Assembly: GCA_016780765.1 (NCBI GenBank)
Contig: JADHLH010000009.1
Location: 1 to 49,911 of the forward strand
Direction: 5' to 3'
Source of the DNA: Alphaproteobacteria bacterium
GTDB lineage: Bacteria > Pseudomonadota > Alphaproteobacteria > Puniceispirillales > Puniceispirillaceae
Length of the DNA: 49,911 nt
Part shown: positions 14,153 to 23,780 of the stretch, piece by piece
Numbering within the stretch: position 1 is the stretch's first letter
Layout of the letters: every line of letters starts with the position of its first letter
Translations under genes and position numbers: made by a program
The notes under the pieces: model-generated
Told to the model about the DNA's origin: nothing
Databases searched by the model: none
The model's input: the letters and a program-made list of their open reading frames with translations, nothing else

Positions 14153-15870
14153 TGTCCGCCCCCACCCTCACAGCACAGCTGAAAGGCCTTGTCCTGCCGC
14201 CGCGGCCGGACCCGGCACGTTCACGCCGCATTGCCGAAGGTCGGCTGCTGGTGTCGGCGGTGTGTGTGCTGGCGGTATTCGGGGCGATTGCCACGCGCGT
14301 TGTGATGCTGGCTGGCGAGGATAATGCTCGCCTGAATGCCTATCAGACAGGCGGACCGGCCGTTGACCGCGGCGCAGTTCTGGATCGTAACGGGCGGCTT
14401 CTTGCAACAAATCTGCCGATCACCGTGCTGCATGCTGATCCGGCCCATATCATGGACCCGCGGGCCGCGGCCACGGCGCTGGCACCGATGCTACCACGCC
14501 TTGACACAGCTGATCTGCTGCGACTGCTGACCAAGAAAACCCGCTATGTTGAGCTTGACCGCAAGCTGACCCCGGACCGCCATGCCGCCATCCTGCGGCT
14601 TGGCATTCCCGGCATTCATTTCCGCAAGAGCGTGATCCGCGCCTATCCCAGCGGCGATCTGGCAGCCCATGTTCTTGGCCATGTTGATGTCGACAATAAC
14701 GGCATTGCCGGCATTGAAAAGTCGCTCGATGCACAGCTGTCCGCCGGCAAGGATGTCACGCTGTCGATCGATGCCGGTGTTCAGGCCATCGTCACCCGCG
14801 CCCTGCGCGCGCAGATTGATGAATATGAAGCGGCTGCCGGCGCGGCGCTGATGCTGGAGATCGGTACCGGCGAGATCGTCTCAATGGTGTCCCTGCCCGA
14901 TTATAATCCAAATCATATCGCGCTTGCCGATGATGAGGCGCGTTTCAATCGTGCCTCGCTCGGCATCTATGAGCTGGGATCGACATTCAAAATTTTGAAT
15001 ACTGCCATCGCGCTGGAAACCGGCACCACGACCGTTGACCGGCGCTACAGCGTTGCAAAGCCGCTGCGCGTGCCGGGCAAGAGCATCACCGACTACAAGA
15101 CCTATGACTGGCCGCTCAGCGTGCCTGAAATCATGGTGCTGTCCTCGAATATCGGCTCGGCCAAGATGGCCGCTGAATTTGGCGGCGATACACAGCGCAC
15201 CTATCTCGAACGCCTTGGCATGTCGCATCGGCTTGCCCTTGAAATTCCTGAAAAATCTACGCCAATGATGCCGGCGCAATGGAAGGCAGCCGAAATCGCA
15301 ACCGTATCTTACGGGCATGGTATTGCGGTGTCTCTTCCGCATCTGGCAGCGGCAGTATCAGCAGCCAGCGGCGACGGCATGTTCCTCGAACCGACCCTGC
15401 TGCATCGCCAGCCAGACGACACGCGCGTCAGGTCGCGTGTGTTCTCCGAGACCACCACGCGTGCTGTGCGCTCGATGATGCGCCTTGTCGTATCGCACCC
15501 CGATGGCACCGCCAATCTGGCTGAAACCCGCGGTTATATGGTTGGCGGCAAGACCGGCACGTCGGAAAAAGTGCGTCCCGAAGGCGGCTATTTCAAGGAC
15601 CGCAACATTGCCAGCTTTGTTGCCACCTTCCCTGTTCATGATCCGAAATATGTACTGGTGATCATGGTTGATGATCCGAAGGGCCAGAAACAATCCTATT
15701 ACAAGACGACTGGCGGCTGGGTTGCTGCACCGGCGGCCCGGCAAATCATCCGCCATGCGGCTCCAATGCTGGGCATTCACCCTGTTGACGAAAAAGCGCC
15801 TGAAATCCGCCAAAAACTGCGGCTCGACTTCAAGATCGGTAAAGAGGAGATGACCCTTGCATCTTACTGA
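14152..15870 (+). CDS. ftsI: Septal peptidoglycan transpeptidase (PBP3)
   Basis: 572 residues. One membrane segment lies at about 32-55 (LLVSAVCVLAVFGAIATRVV). The pedestal domain has GAVLDRNGRLLATNLPITVL. The transpeptidase domain carries all three active-site motifs: STFK at 277-280 (catalytic Ser277), SSN at 331-333, and KTGT at 467-470. FtsI cross-links septal peptidoglycan in the periplasm with its partner glycosyltransferase FtsW, also in this cluster, and is the target of several beta-lactams. The last 14 bases overlap the murE start. Confidence 0.97.
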   Translation: MSAPTLTAQLKGLVLPPRPDPARSRRIAEGRLLVSAVCVLAVFGAIATRVVMLAGEDNARLNAYQTGGPAVDRGAVLDRNGRLLATNLPITVLHADPAHIMDPRAAATALAPMLPRLDTADLLRLLTKKTRYVELDRKLTPDRHAAILRLGIPGIHFRKSVIRAYPSGDLAAHVLGHVDVDNNGIAGIEKSLDAQLSAGKDVTLSIDAGVQAIVTRALRAQIDEYEAAAGAALMLEIGTGEIVSMVSLPDYNPNHIALADDEARFNRASLGIYELGSTFKILNTAIALETGTTTVDRRYSVAKPLRVPGKSITDYKTYDWPLSVPEIMVLSSNIGSAKMAAEFGGDTQRTYLERLGMSHRLALEIPEKSTPMMPAQWKAAEIATVSYGHGIAVSLPHLAAAVSAASGDGMFLEPTLLHRQPDDTRVRSRVFSETTTRAVRSMMRLVVSHPDGTANLAETRGYMVGGKTGTSEKVRPEGGYFKDRNIASFVATFPVHDPKYVLVIMVDDPKGQKQSYYKTTGGWVAAPAARQIIRHAAPMLGIHPVDEKAPEIRQKLRLDFKIGKEEMTLASY

Positions 15871-17395
15871 TCTTGTTTCTGACACCACCACCCTGGCAGA
15901 TGCGCGCACAGATGCGCCCGCGGCCGCGGCAATTGATATCACCGGCCTTGCGGTAGATTCACGCCGCGTTGTGGCGGGCGATCTGTTCTTCGCACTGGAA
16001 GGCAGCCATGCTGACGGGCGCGACTATGCCGATGCGGCGATAAAGTCGGGTGCTGGTGCCATTGTCACCGACATGCGGCCACTGGAAGGCGTGCTTGCCG
16101 ATGCGCCAATACCGGTTTTGCAGACCGAAAAGCCGCGCGCTGTTCTTGCCGCTGCGGCAGCCCGTTTCTGGCCACGCCAGCCGGGCCTGACGGCAGCGGT
16201 GACCGGCACCAATGGCAAGACCTCGACCGTGGAATTCTTGCGACAGATCTGGCAGCGCACAACATGGGATGCCGTGTCGATTGGCACTCTGGGCATGCAG
16301 GGCATCGAAAGCCGCGACATGCAGGGCACCATGATGGGCCTTGCTGCGCTGACCACGCCGGATGCCATCAGCCTGCACGGGGCATTGAACAAGCTGGCTG
16401 GTGCCGGCATCACACATATGGCAATCGAGGCCAGCAGCCACGGTATTGAGCAATGCCGGCTTGACGGGCTGAATGTGCATATCGCCGGGTTTACCAATCT
16501 CAGCCGCGATCATCTGGACCATCATCCCGACATGGAGGCCTACTTCGCCGCCAAGTCACGCCTGTTCACTACCCTGCTGATGGCTGGCGGCACGGCGGTC
16601 ATCAATATCGATGATGACTATGGTGCGCGCCTTGCCAAGATGCTGCGCGGCCCGGCCAAGCGCGATATCGTTGTCTTGACCATCGGTGAAACAAAGGGTG
16701 CCGATTTCCATATAAAGGCGATCACGCCAATGGATTTCGGCCTTGAGATCACTGTTGCGCACGGCTCGGCTACCATGCGAATTCCGGTGGCGCTGGCTGG
16801 TCGGTTCCAGGCGCTGAATGCCATTACCGCCGCCGTGATGGCGCATGCCAGTGGCCTGCCATTGCATGACTCACTCGGCGCGCTGGCCTATGTCACTGGC
16901 GCTGAAGGACGTATGCAGCTGGTGACCGGCCATCCGGCTGGTGCGCGGGTCATCATCGATTATGCACATACACCTGATGCCCTGCATGCCGCCCTGACCG
17001 CCTTGCGGCCCGAGGCCCGCGGACGACTTGCCGTTCTGTTTGGCGCTGGCGGTGATCGTGATCCGGGCAAACGCCCGATGATGGGCAAGACAGCAGCTGA
17101 TCTTGCTGATCTGGTATATGTCACCGACGATAACCCGCGTTCCGAAGCGCCTGAGGCCATTCGCCGTGACATTCTTGTCGGCTGCCCGAACGCACAGGAA
17201 ATCAACGACCGCGCCGAAGCCATTACCAAGGCACTTGCCGGACTCACCGCTGATGACGTGCTGCTGATCGCTGGCAAGGGCCACGAAAATTTCCAACTGG
17301 TTGGTGACGAGACCCTGCCCTTCAGCGATGCCAGCGTGGCGCGCAAGGCCATTATCGACATGACCACAGCCACCAGCGCAGGGGGTGCGGCATGA
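15857..17395 (+). CDS. murE: UDP-MurNAc-tripeptide synthetase (meso-DAP adding)
   Basis: 512 residues from a TTG start at 15857; AGAGGAG lies seven bases before it, and no ATG fits without losing the VDSRRVVAGDLFFALEG domain. The ATP loop is VTGTNGKTSTVEF (Lys121). DNPR at 425-428 (YVTDDNPRSEAPE) marks specificity for meso-diaminopimelate rather than lysine. The central domain has HMAIEASSHGIEQ and NLSRDHLDHHPDMEAYF with the Mg-binding His. It adds meso-DAP to UDP-MurNAc-L-Ala-D-Glu in the cytoplasm. It overlaps ftsI by 14 bases and murF by four, so coupling is likely. Confidence 0.96.
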   Translation: MHLTDLVSDTTTLADARTDAPAAAAIDITGLAVDSRRVVAGDLFFALEGSHADGRDYADAAIKSGAGAIVTDMRPLEGVLADAPIPVLQTEKPRAVLAAAAARFWPRQPGLTAAVTGTNGKTSTVEFLRQIWQRTTWDAVSIGTLGMQGIESRDMQGTMMGLAALTTPDAISLHGALNKLAGAGITHMAIEASSHGIEQCRLDGLNVHIAGFTNLSRDHLDHHPDMEAYFAAKSRLFTTLLMAGGTAVINIDDDYGARLAKMLRGPAKRDIVVLTIGETKGADFHIKAITPMDFGLEITVAHGSATMRIPVALAGRFQALNAITAAVMAHASGLPLHDSLGALAYVTGAEGRMQLVTGHPAGARVIIDYAHTPDALHAALTALRPEARGRLAVLFGAGGDRDPGKRPMMGKTAADLADLVYVTDDNPRSEAPEAIRRDILVGCPNAQEINDRAEAITKALAGLTADDVLLIAGKGHENFQLVGDETLPFSDASVARKAIIDMTTATSAGGAA

Positions 17396-18960
17396 CCCCG
17401 AAACAGGCGCATGACATCACCCGCGACAATGCCGGCAATGCCATTGGTCAGGCCACTGGCAATGTTAAGACAGCAACAGATGCCGGGCCAGCAGGCACCA
17501 GCTATCAGCTTTCGGCTGATCTGCTTGCCACACGCACCACCGGTCAGTGGCATGACGGCACCGGGCCTGCAACCGGCATCACCTCGATTGAAATCGACAG
17601 CCGGAAATGCTGCGCCGGCAGCCTGTTCATCGCCCTTCCCGGCGCAACTGCCGACGGGCATGAGTTCATCGGCGCTGCTGCCCGGAACGGGGCCGTCGCA
17701 GCGTTGGTGGCCAAACCTGATGCCAATATCGCACTGCCGCAGCTTGTCGTGACGGATGTGGCTGTCGCGCTTGATGCCCTTGGCACTGAAACCCGCACCG
17801 CGCATGCGGCAGCTGGTGGACAGCTGGTCGGCATCACCGGTTCGGTGGGCAAGACCGGCAGCAAGGAAATGCTGGCGCATCTGCTTTGCCGCACACCGGG
17901 CAGCACCGGATGCGTTGCCAGCAGGGCCAGCTTCAACAATCATCTCGGCGTGCCGCTGACCCTGTCGTTGCTGCCCGATGCGCGAAGCGACACTGGCGTA
18001 GCACCAGCCGTTCAGGAAATGGGCATGAATGCCGCTGGCGAAATCAGCCAGCTCAGCCGGATGGCCCGGCCTGATGTGGCTGTCATTACCTGCATTGCTG
18101 ATTCACATGCCGGTTTCTTTTCTTCGCTTGCCGACATCGCCGCTGCCAAGGCCGAGATTTTTGACGGCATGTCACCTGACGGTATCGCCATTCTGGGCCG
18201 TGATGATGAATTCTTCGATGATCTGGCGGCCCGCGCCAGCGCCGCTGGCATCACGCGCATCACAACCTTTGGCACTCATGAACAGGCCAACTACAGGCTG
18301 GTCAGCACAACCGCGGTCGCCGCCGGCCAGCAGATTACCGCGCGCCTTGGTGACCGTGATGTGGAATTTATCCTTGGTATGCGCAGCGCCCATTGGGCGC
18401 AGAACGCCATGGCGGTTCTGGCAATCATTGATGCACTGGGACTGGATGCAGCAGAATCCGCACAGAATTTACATAATTTCAATGATTTGCCGGGTCGTGG
18501 TGCCATGTCCACCGGCAGATTTGCCAAGCTGGGCATCACCCTGATTGATGACAGCTACAATGCCGGGCCGCGTTCGATGCAAGCCGCGCTTGCCAGCCTG
18601 CATTCCGCAGCGCCGCAAATTCTGGTGCTGTCCGACATGCTGGAACTGGGTGATGCCAGCGCTGCTGCCCATACTGCACTGGCCCCACCCATTCTGGCAC
18701 TGCGCCCCCGTGTTGTGATCACCATCGGCGACGAGATGGCACGCATGGCATCAAATCTGCCCTGCCTTGCCGCCAGCCACCATCATGCTGACACACCAGC
18801 AGCGGCGATCAGCATTTTGCACAAACTGGTCTGCGACGGGGACACCATTTTCATCAAGGGATCGCTTGGTTCGGGTGCATGGCGTGTGGCCCGCGCCGTG
18901 CTTGACGCCTTTAGCGAAGCCGGTCCTGAAACAGCGGGGGATACAACAAGTGCTACCTGA
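17392..18960 (+). CDS. murF: UDP-MurNAc-pentapeptide synthetase
   Basis: 522 residues. It has an N-terminal extension of about 35 polar residues before the usual [10 protein letters not shown] start, which makes it longer than typical MurF (450-480). [20 protein letters not shown] belongs to domain 1. The ATP loop is [14 protein letters not shown] (Lys154), and [14 protein letters not shown] with [14 protein letters not shown] are MurF hallmarks. [16 protein letters not shown] and [14 protein letters not shown] lie in the last domain. It adds D-Ala-D-Ala to the tripeptide, using the dipeptide made by the Ddl encoded in this cluster. An internal start near residue 35 cannot be excluded. mraY starts inside its last codons. 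Confidence 0.95.
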   Translation: MTPKQAHDITRDNAGNAIGQATGNVKTATDAGPAGTSYQLSADLLATRTTGQWHDGTGPATGITSIEIDSRKCCAGSLFIALPGATADGHEFIGAAARNGAVAALVAKPDANIALPQLVVTDVAVALDALGTETRTAHAAAGGQLVGITGSVGKTGSKEMLAHLLCRTPGSTGCVASRASFNNHLGVPLTLSLLPDARSDTGVAPAVQEMGMNAAGEISQLSRMARPDVAVITCIADSHAGFFSSLADIAAAKAEIFDGMSPDGIAILGRDDEFFDDLAARASAAGITRITTFGTHEQANYRLVSTTAVAAGQQITARLGDRDVEFILGMRSAHWAQNAMAVLAIIDALGLDAAESAQNLHNFNDLPGRGAMSTGRFAKLGITLIDDSYNAGPRSMQAALASLHSAAPQILVLSDMLELGDASAAAHTALAPPILALRPRVVITIGDEMARMASNLPCLAASHHHADTPAAAISILHKLVCDGDTIFIKGSLGSGAWRVARAVLDAFSEAGPETAGDTTSAT

Positions 18961-20038
18961 TCTTCTTGTTCCGCTGGCGGGTGAATACCAGTTCTTCAAC
19001 CTGTTCCGCTACATTACCTTCCGCACGGGCGGGGCCACCATCACGGCGTTGCTGATCAGCCTGTTGTGCGGGCCGGCTATGATCCGCTGGCTGAAAGGGC
19101 ATCAGGCAGAGGGTCAGCCGATCCGCGCTGACGGGCCGGAATCCCACCTTGTAACAAAAATTGGCACACCGACCATGGGCGGGCTGCTGATCCTTGGTGC
19201 CTTTGCCCTGTCAACGCTGCTGTGGATGCCGTTGTCGAACCCTTATCTGTGGCCGGTCCTCAGTGTCGCGCTGGCATTTGGCGCCGTTGGCTCGTTCGAC
19301 GACTGGATGAAACTGCGCCGCCGTTCGCATCACGGCATGTCAGGCCGCATGAAGCTGGCTCTGCAGCTGCTGGTGGCCTTTGCGGTGACCATTGTGTTTG
19401 TGGAACTGTCACCAGCGCAACTGCGTTACGGCGTTGCTGTCCCGTTCCTGAAAGATACGCTGGTCCCGCTTGGTTTGATGTATGTCCCCTTTGCGATGCT
19501 GGTCATTGTAGGGGCATCGAATGCGGTAAACCTGACCGACGGTCTGGACGGGTTGGCCATTGTACCGGTGATGATTGTGGCCGCCTGTTTCGGGCTGATT
19601 GCCTATCTTGCGGGCAATGTGAACTTCTCCAGCTATCTGCAGATCAATTATGTGCCCGGCACTGGTGATTTGGCGGTGATGTGTGGTGCGTTGCTTGGTG
19701 CCGGCCTTGGTTTCCTGTGGTTCAACGCGCCGCCCGCCCGGGTGTTTATGGGTGATACCGGATCGCTGGCACTTGGCGGTGCTCTTGGTGCAATGTCTGT
19801 GGCCACCCGCCATGAACTGGTGCTGGCCATAACCGGCGGCCTGTTCGTTGTCGAGACGCTGTCAGTCATTCTGCAGGTTGCCTCTTTCAAACTGACGGGC
19901 AAGCGCATCTTCCTGATGGCCCCGCTGCATCATCATTTCGAACGCAAGGGCTGGGCTGAGTCGACCATAGTGATCCGTTTCTGGATCATCGCGGTGGTAC
20001 TTGCACTTGCCGGCCTTTCTTCTCTGAAACTGCGCTGA
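18950..20038 (+). CDS. mraY: Phospho-MurNAc-pentapeptide translocase
   Basis: 362 residues from a GTG at 18950, preceded by GCGGGGGA; the frame open further upstream only shadows mur[21 protein letters not shown] matches the family start. It is a polytopic inner-membrane enzyme (about ten helices) that joins phospho-MurNAc-pentapeptide to undecaprenyl phosphate, making lipid I. Signatures seen: [11 protein letters not shown], the catalytic Asp region SFDDWMKL and [26 protein letters not shown], and [11 protein letters not shown]. Length is normal. It overlaps murF by 11 bases and precedes murD by 13. Confidence 0.97.
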   Translation: MLPDLLVPLAGEYQFFNLFRYITFRTGGATITALLISLLCGPAMIRWLKGHQAEGQPIRADGPESHLVTKIGTPTMGGLLILGAFALSTLLWMPLSNPYLWPVLSVALAFGAVGSFDDWMKLRRRSHHGMSGRMKLALQLLVAFAVTIVFVELSPAQLRYGVAVPFLKDTLVPLGLMYVPFAMLVIVGASNAVNLTDGLDGLAIVPVMIVAACFGLIAYLAGNVNFSSYLQINYVPGTGDLAVMCGALLGAGLGFLWFNAPPARVFMGDTGSLALGGALGAMSVATRHELVLAITGGLFVVETLSVILQVASFKLTGKRIFLMAPLHHHFERKGWAESTIVIRFWIIAVVLALAGLSSLKLR

Positions 20039-20051
20039 GGTCTGCTGTATC

Positions 20052-21434
20052 ATGATGCTTCCACAATCCATGTCAGGACAGACGGTCGGGATCCTTGGTC
20101 TCGGTGTGTCAGGCATGGCGGCAGCGCGCGCGCTGGCCGGCGTGGGTGTGCATCTGTGGCTGCATGATGACAGCTGGTCAGAGACCGGCGCTCCAGCGGA
20201 AATTGATGTGCCAACCGCCGCACAGATCGCCGCCTGGCAGGATTGGCCCTGGGCCAGCCTCGATGCCATGGTGATCAGCCCCGGTATTCCGCATCATCTG
20301 CCTGCCCCGCATGGCGCTGCGGCGCGCGCAGCCGAGGCCGGCATTCCGGTCATCAGCGAAGTTGAGATTGCGTTGCGGGCGCGCCCGTCGGCACGCCTGA
20401 TCGTGATCACCGGTACGAACGGCAAATCGACCACCACCGCACTGTTGGGGCATTGTCTTGCCAATGCTGGCATTCCGGTGGCCGTCGGCGGCAATATCGG
20501 CGATGCTGCCTGCAATCTGGATGATCCCGGTCCGGACGGGGTGATTGTCCTCGAGATGTCATCCTATCAGCTTGAAACAACACCGTCGCTGACCCCCGAT
20601 ATCGCTGTTCTGTTGAACATCACACCTGATCATCTTGACAGGCATGGCGGCTTGGACGGCTATGTGGCTGCAAAGGCCCGCGCGCTGACTGCCCTGACCG
20701 CGCATGGGCTTGCTGTCATTGGCAGCGGTGATGCACATGTTGTGAAACTGGCCGATGATCTGCGTGACGGGGCCGCCGCGCTTTCGGTTATCAGCCCCGA
20801 GATGGTACCGGCTGCGGTGCGTGACTGCGCCGCCCTTGCCGGTGATCACAATGCTGAAAATGCGGCTGCCGTTGCTGCCTGCCTGCAACATCTTGGATGC
20901 AGTGATGACGCGATTGCGGTCGGCGTTTCCAGCTTTGCCGGGCTGCCGCATCGCTTGCAACCTGTCGCCAATACCAGCCACCTGCAGTTCGTCAATGACA
21001 GCAAGGCAACAAACGGTGTGGCGGCGGCGCGCGCGCTGGCAGCCTTTGATAATATTTACTGGATCGCTGGCGGTCAGGCCAAAGATGATGGTCTGGGGGC
21101 TGCACTGGATGCCACAGATAAGGTGCGCCGCGCCTATCTGATTGGCGCTTCGGCACCGGCCTTTGCCGCCGCGCTTGACGGGCGCTGTGATGTAACAATG
21201 TGCGGCGATCTGAACACGGCCACCCATACCGCCTTTGCCGATGCCAGCGCTGATACAGGGTCTGCCAGCGTTGATAGCGCCACCATTCTGTTGTCACCGG
21301 CGGCAGCGTCATTCGATCAGTTTGCCAATTTTGCAGCACGCGGCAATGCCTTTGCCGAACTGGCGCGCCGTCTGGCAGCGCCTGCCGCCCCCCCAAAAGT
21401 CAGTCCGAAGGTCAGGGGTGGTGCGCATGCTTGA
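20052..21434 (+). CDS. murD: UDP-MurNAc-L-alanine D-glutamate ligase
   Basis: 460 residues. The N-terminal Rossmann domain reads VGILGLGVSGMAAARALAG. The ATP-binding loop is VITGTNGKSTTTALLG (Lys125), and the central domain has LEMSSYQLETTPSL and LLNITPDHLDRHGGLDGY. The C-terminal domain has FVNDSKATNGVAAARALAAF and IYWIAGGQAKDDGL. All are standard for MurD, which adds D-Glu to UDP-MurNAc-L-Ala in the cytoplasm. A small low-complexity insert rich in Asp/Ala/Ser (DASADTGSASVDSA) sits near residue 395. The stop overlaps the ftsW start by eight bases. Confidence 0.96.
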   Translation: MMLPQSMSGQTVGILGLGVSGMAAARALAGVGVHLWLHDDSWSETGAPAEIDVPTAAQIAAWQDWPWASLDAMVISPGIPHHLPAPHGAAARAAEAGIPVISEVEIALRARPSARLIVITGTNGKSTTTALLGHCLANAGIPVAVGGNIGDAACNLDDPGPDGVIVLEMSSYQLETTPSLTPDIAVLLNITPDHLDRHGGLDGYVAAKARALTALTAHGLAVIGSGDAHVVKLADDLRDGAAALSVISPEMVPAAVRDCAALAGDHNAENAAAVAACLQHLGCSDDAIAVGVSSFAGLPHRLQPVANTSHLQFVNDSKATNGVAAARALAAFDNIYWIAGGQAKDDGLGAALDATDKVRRAYLIGASAPAFAAALDGRCDVTMCGDLNTATHTAFADASADTGSASVDSATILLSPAAASFDQFANFAARGNAFAELARRLAAPAAPPKVSPKVRGGAHA

Positions 21435-22605
21435 CCGAACTGACAGATCGCTGGTTGGCGTGTGGTGGTGGACAGTTGACCGCTGGTTGCTGGCCAGCAC
21501 TATCCTGTTGATGGTGATCGGTGCATTGCTGGTAATGGCGGCGGGTCCTGCTGTTGCCGCGAACATCCAGCTTGCCTCGCAGCATTTCGGTGTGCGTCAG
21601 GCAATCTATCTGCTGCCAGCCATTGGCGCGATGCTGTTTTTCTCGCTTCTTGAGCCGCGCCCGATCCGTGTGCTGGCGCTTTTGGGGCTGACCGGCACGA
21701 TCATCCTGATGGTGATGGCCATACTTGTTGGCAGCGAGATCAAGGGCGCAACCCGCTGGATTACCATTGCCGGCATAAATCTTCAGCCCTCGGAATTTGC
21801 CAAGCCGTTCTTTGCCATTGTGTCGGCATGGTTGCTGACCTTGTGGCGCGAAGGACAGGATTTCCCCGGCTATATCTATTCCGCTGTGCTGATGGCAGTT
21901 ATCGTCGGCATTCTGGTGCTGCAGCCTGATATCGGCATGACCTTCCTGATGGTTTTCACCTGGGGTTTCCAGATGTTTCTTGCCGGGCTGCCATTGTTGC
22001 TGGTGATCGGGGTTGTGGCGCTGGCCCCGCTGGGCCTGTGGCTTGCCTATATCAGTCTTGATCACGTTGAAAAGCGAATTGACCAGTTCTTCAATGGCGG
22101 GGCGTGGCAGGTTGAGCAGGCGCGCGATGCCTTTGCCCATGGCGGGCTGCTGGGTGTCGGCCCCGGGGACGGCACGGTCAAGCTGCATCTGCCTGATGCG
22201 CATTCCGATTTCATCTTTGCTGTCGCTGCCGAAGAATATGGCGCGCTTGCCTGTCTCAGCCTGTGCGGGCTTTACGGCTTTATCGTGCTGCGCGGTTTTG
22301 CTCGCACCATGTCGGACGAAGGCCTGTTTGCATTGATTGCCGGGTCAAGCCTGCTGGCACAGTTCGGTGTGCAGGCCGCAATCCACATGGCCTCTTCGGC
22401 CGATCTGATCCCGACCAAGGGCATGACCCTGCCGCTGATCAGCTATGGCGGATCATCGCTTGTTGCCAGCGGCGTTACCATGGGGCTGATCCTGGCGCTG
22501 ACACGCCGCCGCAAGCCTGTGGCCCTGCCCGGCCAGCGGCGTCATACACCGGCCAGCAGCAGCGCTGCGAGCCGCCCGCACCCCCTGACAAATGAGGGCA
22601 TGTGA
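21427..22605 (+). CDS. ftsW: Septal peptidoglycan glycosyltransferase FtsW
   Basis: 392 residues from ATG 21427, inside the end of murD; a longer frame from 21235 is ruled out by overlap. It is a SEDS-family protein with about ten membrane segments. LVGSEIKGATRWITIAGINL and QPSEFAKPFFAIVSAW carry the charged residues needed for activity. The large periplasmic loop contains FNGGAWQVEQARDAFAHGGL, HSDFIFAVAAEEYG and PTKGMTLPLISYGGSSLVAS. FtsW polymerises lipid II at the septum together with FtsI. The C-terminal tail (about 30 residues) is polar and cytoplasmic. Its stop shares a base with the murG ATG. Confidence 0.97.
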   Translation: MLDRTDRSLVGVWWWTVDRWLLASTILLMVIGALLVMAAGPAVAANIQLASQHFGVRQAIYLLPAIGAMLFFSLLEPRPIRVLALLGLTGTIILMVMAILVGSEIKGATRWITIAGINLQPSEFAKPFFAIVSAWLLTLWREGQDFPGYIYSAVLMAVIVGILVLQPDIGMTFLMVFTWGFQMFLAGLPLLLVIGVVALAPLGLWLAYISLDHVEKRIDQFFNGGAWQVEQARDAFAHGGLLGVGPGDGTVKLHLPDAHSDFIFAVAAEEYGALACLSLCGLYGFIVLRGFARTMSDEGLFALIAGSSLLAQFGVQAAIHMASSADLIPTKGMTLPLISYGGSSLVASGVTMGLILALTRRRKPVALPGQRRHTPASSSAASRPHPLTNEGM

Positions 22606-23780
22606 TGGTTGCGGCACAAACAAACCAGATTGCCCAAAGGCCCCAGATTGCCCAAAGGCCCCAGATTGCCCAAAGGCCACTGATAGCCCAAAGGCCACTG
22701 ATAGCATTGGCCGCCGGCGGCACTGGCGGACATGTATTCCCGGCACTGGCTGTTGCCGAAGCGCTGCAACGCGGCGGCTTTGACACGCTGATGCTGACCG
22801 ACCGTCGCGGGGCCCGGCTGATGCCGCCCGCCGGCCATATCACGCTTCCGGCAGGATCACCCTTTCAGACTGGCCTGTTGCGCCGGATGCGGGCAGTTGG
22901 CGCGCTGGCAGCCGGTACATTTGCGGCGCTGGCGATTATGATCCGGCGCAGGCCCCGTGTGATGATCGGTTTTGGCGGTTATCCGGCCTTTGCTCCGTTA
23001 CTGGCGGCCCGCCTGCTTGGCACCCCGTCATTGCTGCATGAGCAGAACGCCTTTCTGGGCCGCGCCAACCGGCTGCTAGCACGCTGGACCGGCAACCTTG
23101 CGATCAGCTGGGATGACACAATCAATGTGCCACCGGCGGTGACCACACGCACCCTTGGTATGCCGGTACGCGCCACCTTCTTTGACAGCCCTGCCCTCGC
23201 TGAAAAGGTCCTCATCGATAAGACTGATAATAGCCTCACCCTTACCGTGATTGGCGGATCGCTTGGCGCCGGTATCTTTGCAGACCTTGTCCCCGATGCC
23301 ATCAGCCGCCTTGATGCGCCGCTGCGCCGCCGCCTGACAGTGACCCAGCAGTGCCGGGCAGAACAGCAGACAACCCTTCTTGCCCGCTATGCCGGCATGG
23401 ATATCAGCGCCGATATTCGTCCGTTCTTTGATGACATGCCTGTCATTCTGGCCAACAGCCATCTGGTGATCAGCCGTGCTGGTGCATCATCCGTGGCCGA
23501 ACTTGCCGCTGCGGGCCGGCCCGCCCTTCTGGTGCCCTTTGCCGGTGCGATGGATGATCATCAGACCAAAAACGCCAAGCAGCTTGAATCTGTTGGTGGC
23601 GGGCAGTGCCTTGCCGAAGCGGAACTGACAGCAGAAAAGCTGGCCGCGCATCTTTCCGCCATGCTGCAGGATCCGGCACGCCTGGCCGCTATGGGCAAGG
23701 CAGCGCGCAATCTTGCCGCCGCCAGCGCCGCCGCAGACATCGCCGACTGGGCCGTTGAATTGGGGGGCGTGGGCGCATGA
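22605..23780 (+). CDS. murG: Lipid II synthase MurG with N-terminal repeat extension
   Basis: 391 residues from ATG 22605, which shares a base with the ftsW stop (a GTG at 22602 is an alternative). The first about 30 residues are hexapeptide repeats, QIAQRP three times then LIAQRP, running into LIALAAGGTGGHVFPALA, the normal first strand and glycine loop of MurG. The rest is typical GT28: VIGFGGYPAFAPLLAARLLG, LLHEQNAFLGRANRLLA, VIGGSLGAGIFADLV, and RAGASSVAELAAAGRPALLV with a UDP-GlcNAc-binding Glu. MurG adds GlcNAc to lipid I at the inner face of the inner membrane. The repeat extension is unusual. Confidence 0.95.
   Translation: MVAAQTNQIAQRPQIAQRPQIAQRPLIAQRPLIALAAGGTGGHVFPALAVAEALQRGGFDTLMLTDRRGARLMPPAGHITLPAGSPFQTGLLRRMRAVGALAAGTFAALAIMIRRRPRVMIGFGGYPAFAPLLAARLLGTPSLLHEQNAFLGRANRLLARWTGNLAISWDDTINVPPAVTTRTLGMPVRATFFDSPALAEKVLIDKTDNSLTLTVIGGSLGAGIFADLVPDAISRLDAPLRRRLTVTQQCRAEQQTTLLARYAGMDISADIRPFFDDMPVILANSHLVISRAGASSVAELAAAGRPALLVPFAGAMDDHQTKNAKQLESVGGGQCLAEAELTAEKLAAHLSAMLQDPARLAAMGKAARNLAAASAAADIADWAVELGGVGA
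22626..22712 (+). repeat. 18-bp tandem repeat inside murG
   Basis: CAGATTGCCCAAAGGCCC starts at 22626, 22644 and 22662, with the last base changed in the third copy. Two diverged copies start CTGATAGC at 22680 and 22698; the last one passes into the normal murG sequence. The repeat encodes the hexapeptide QIAQRP or LIAQRP. It seems to have grown from the codons of the first MurG beta strand, and unit length keeps the reading frame. Confidence 0.93.
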
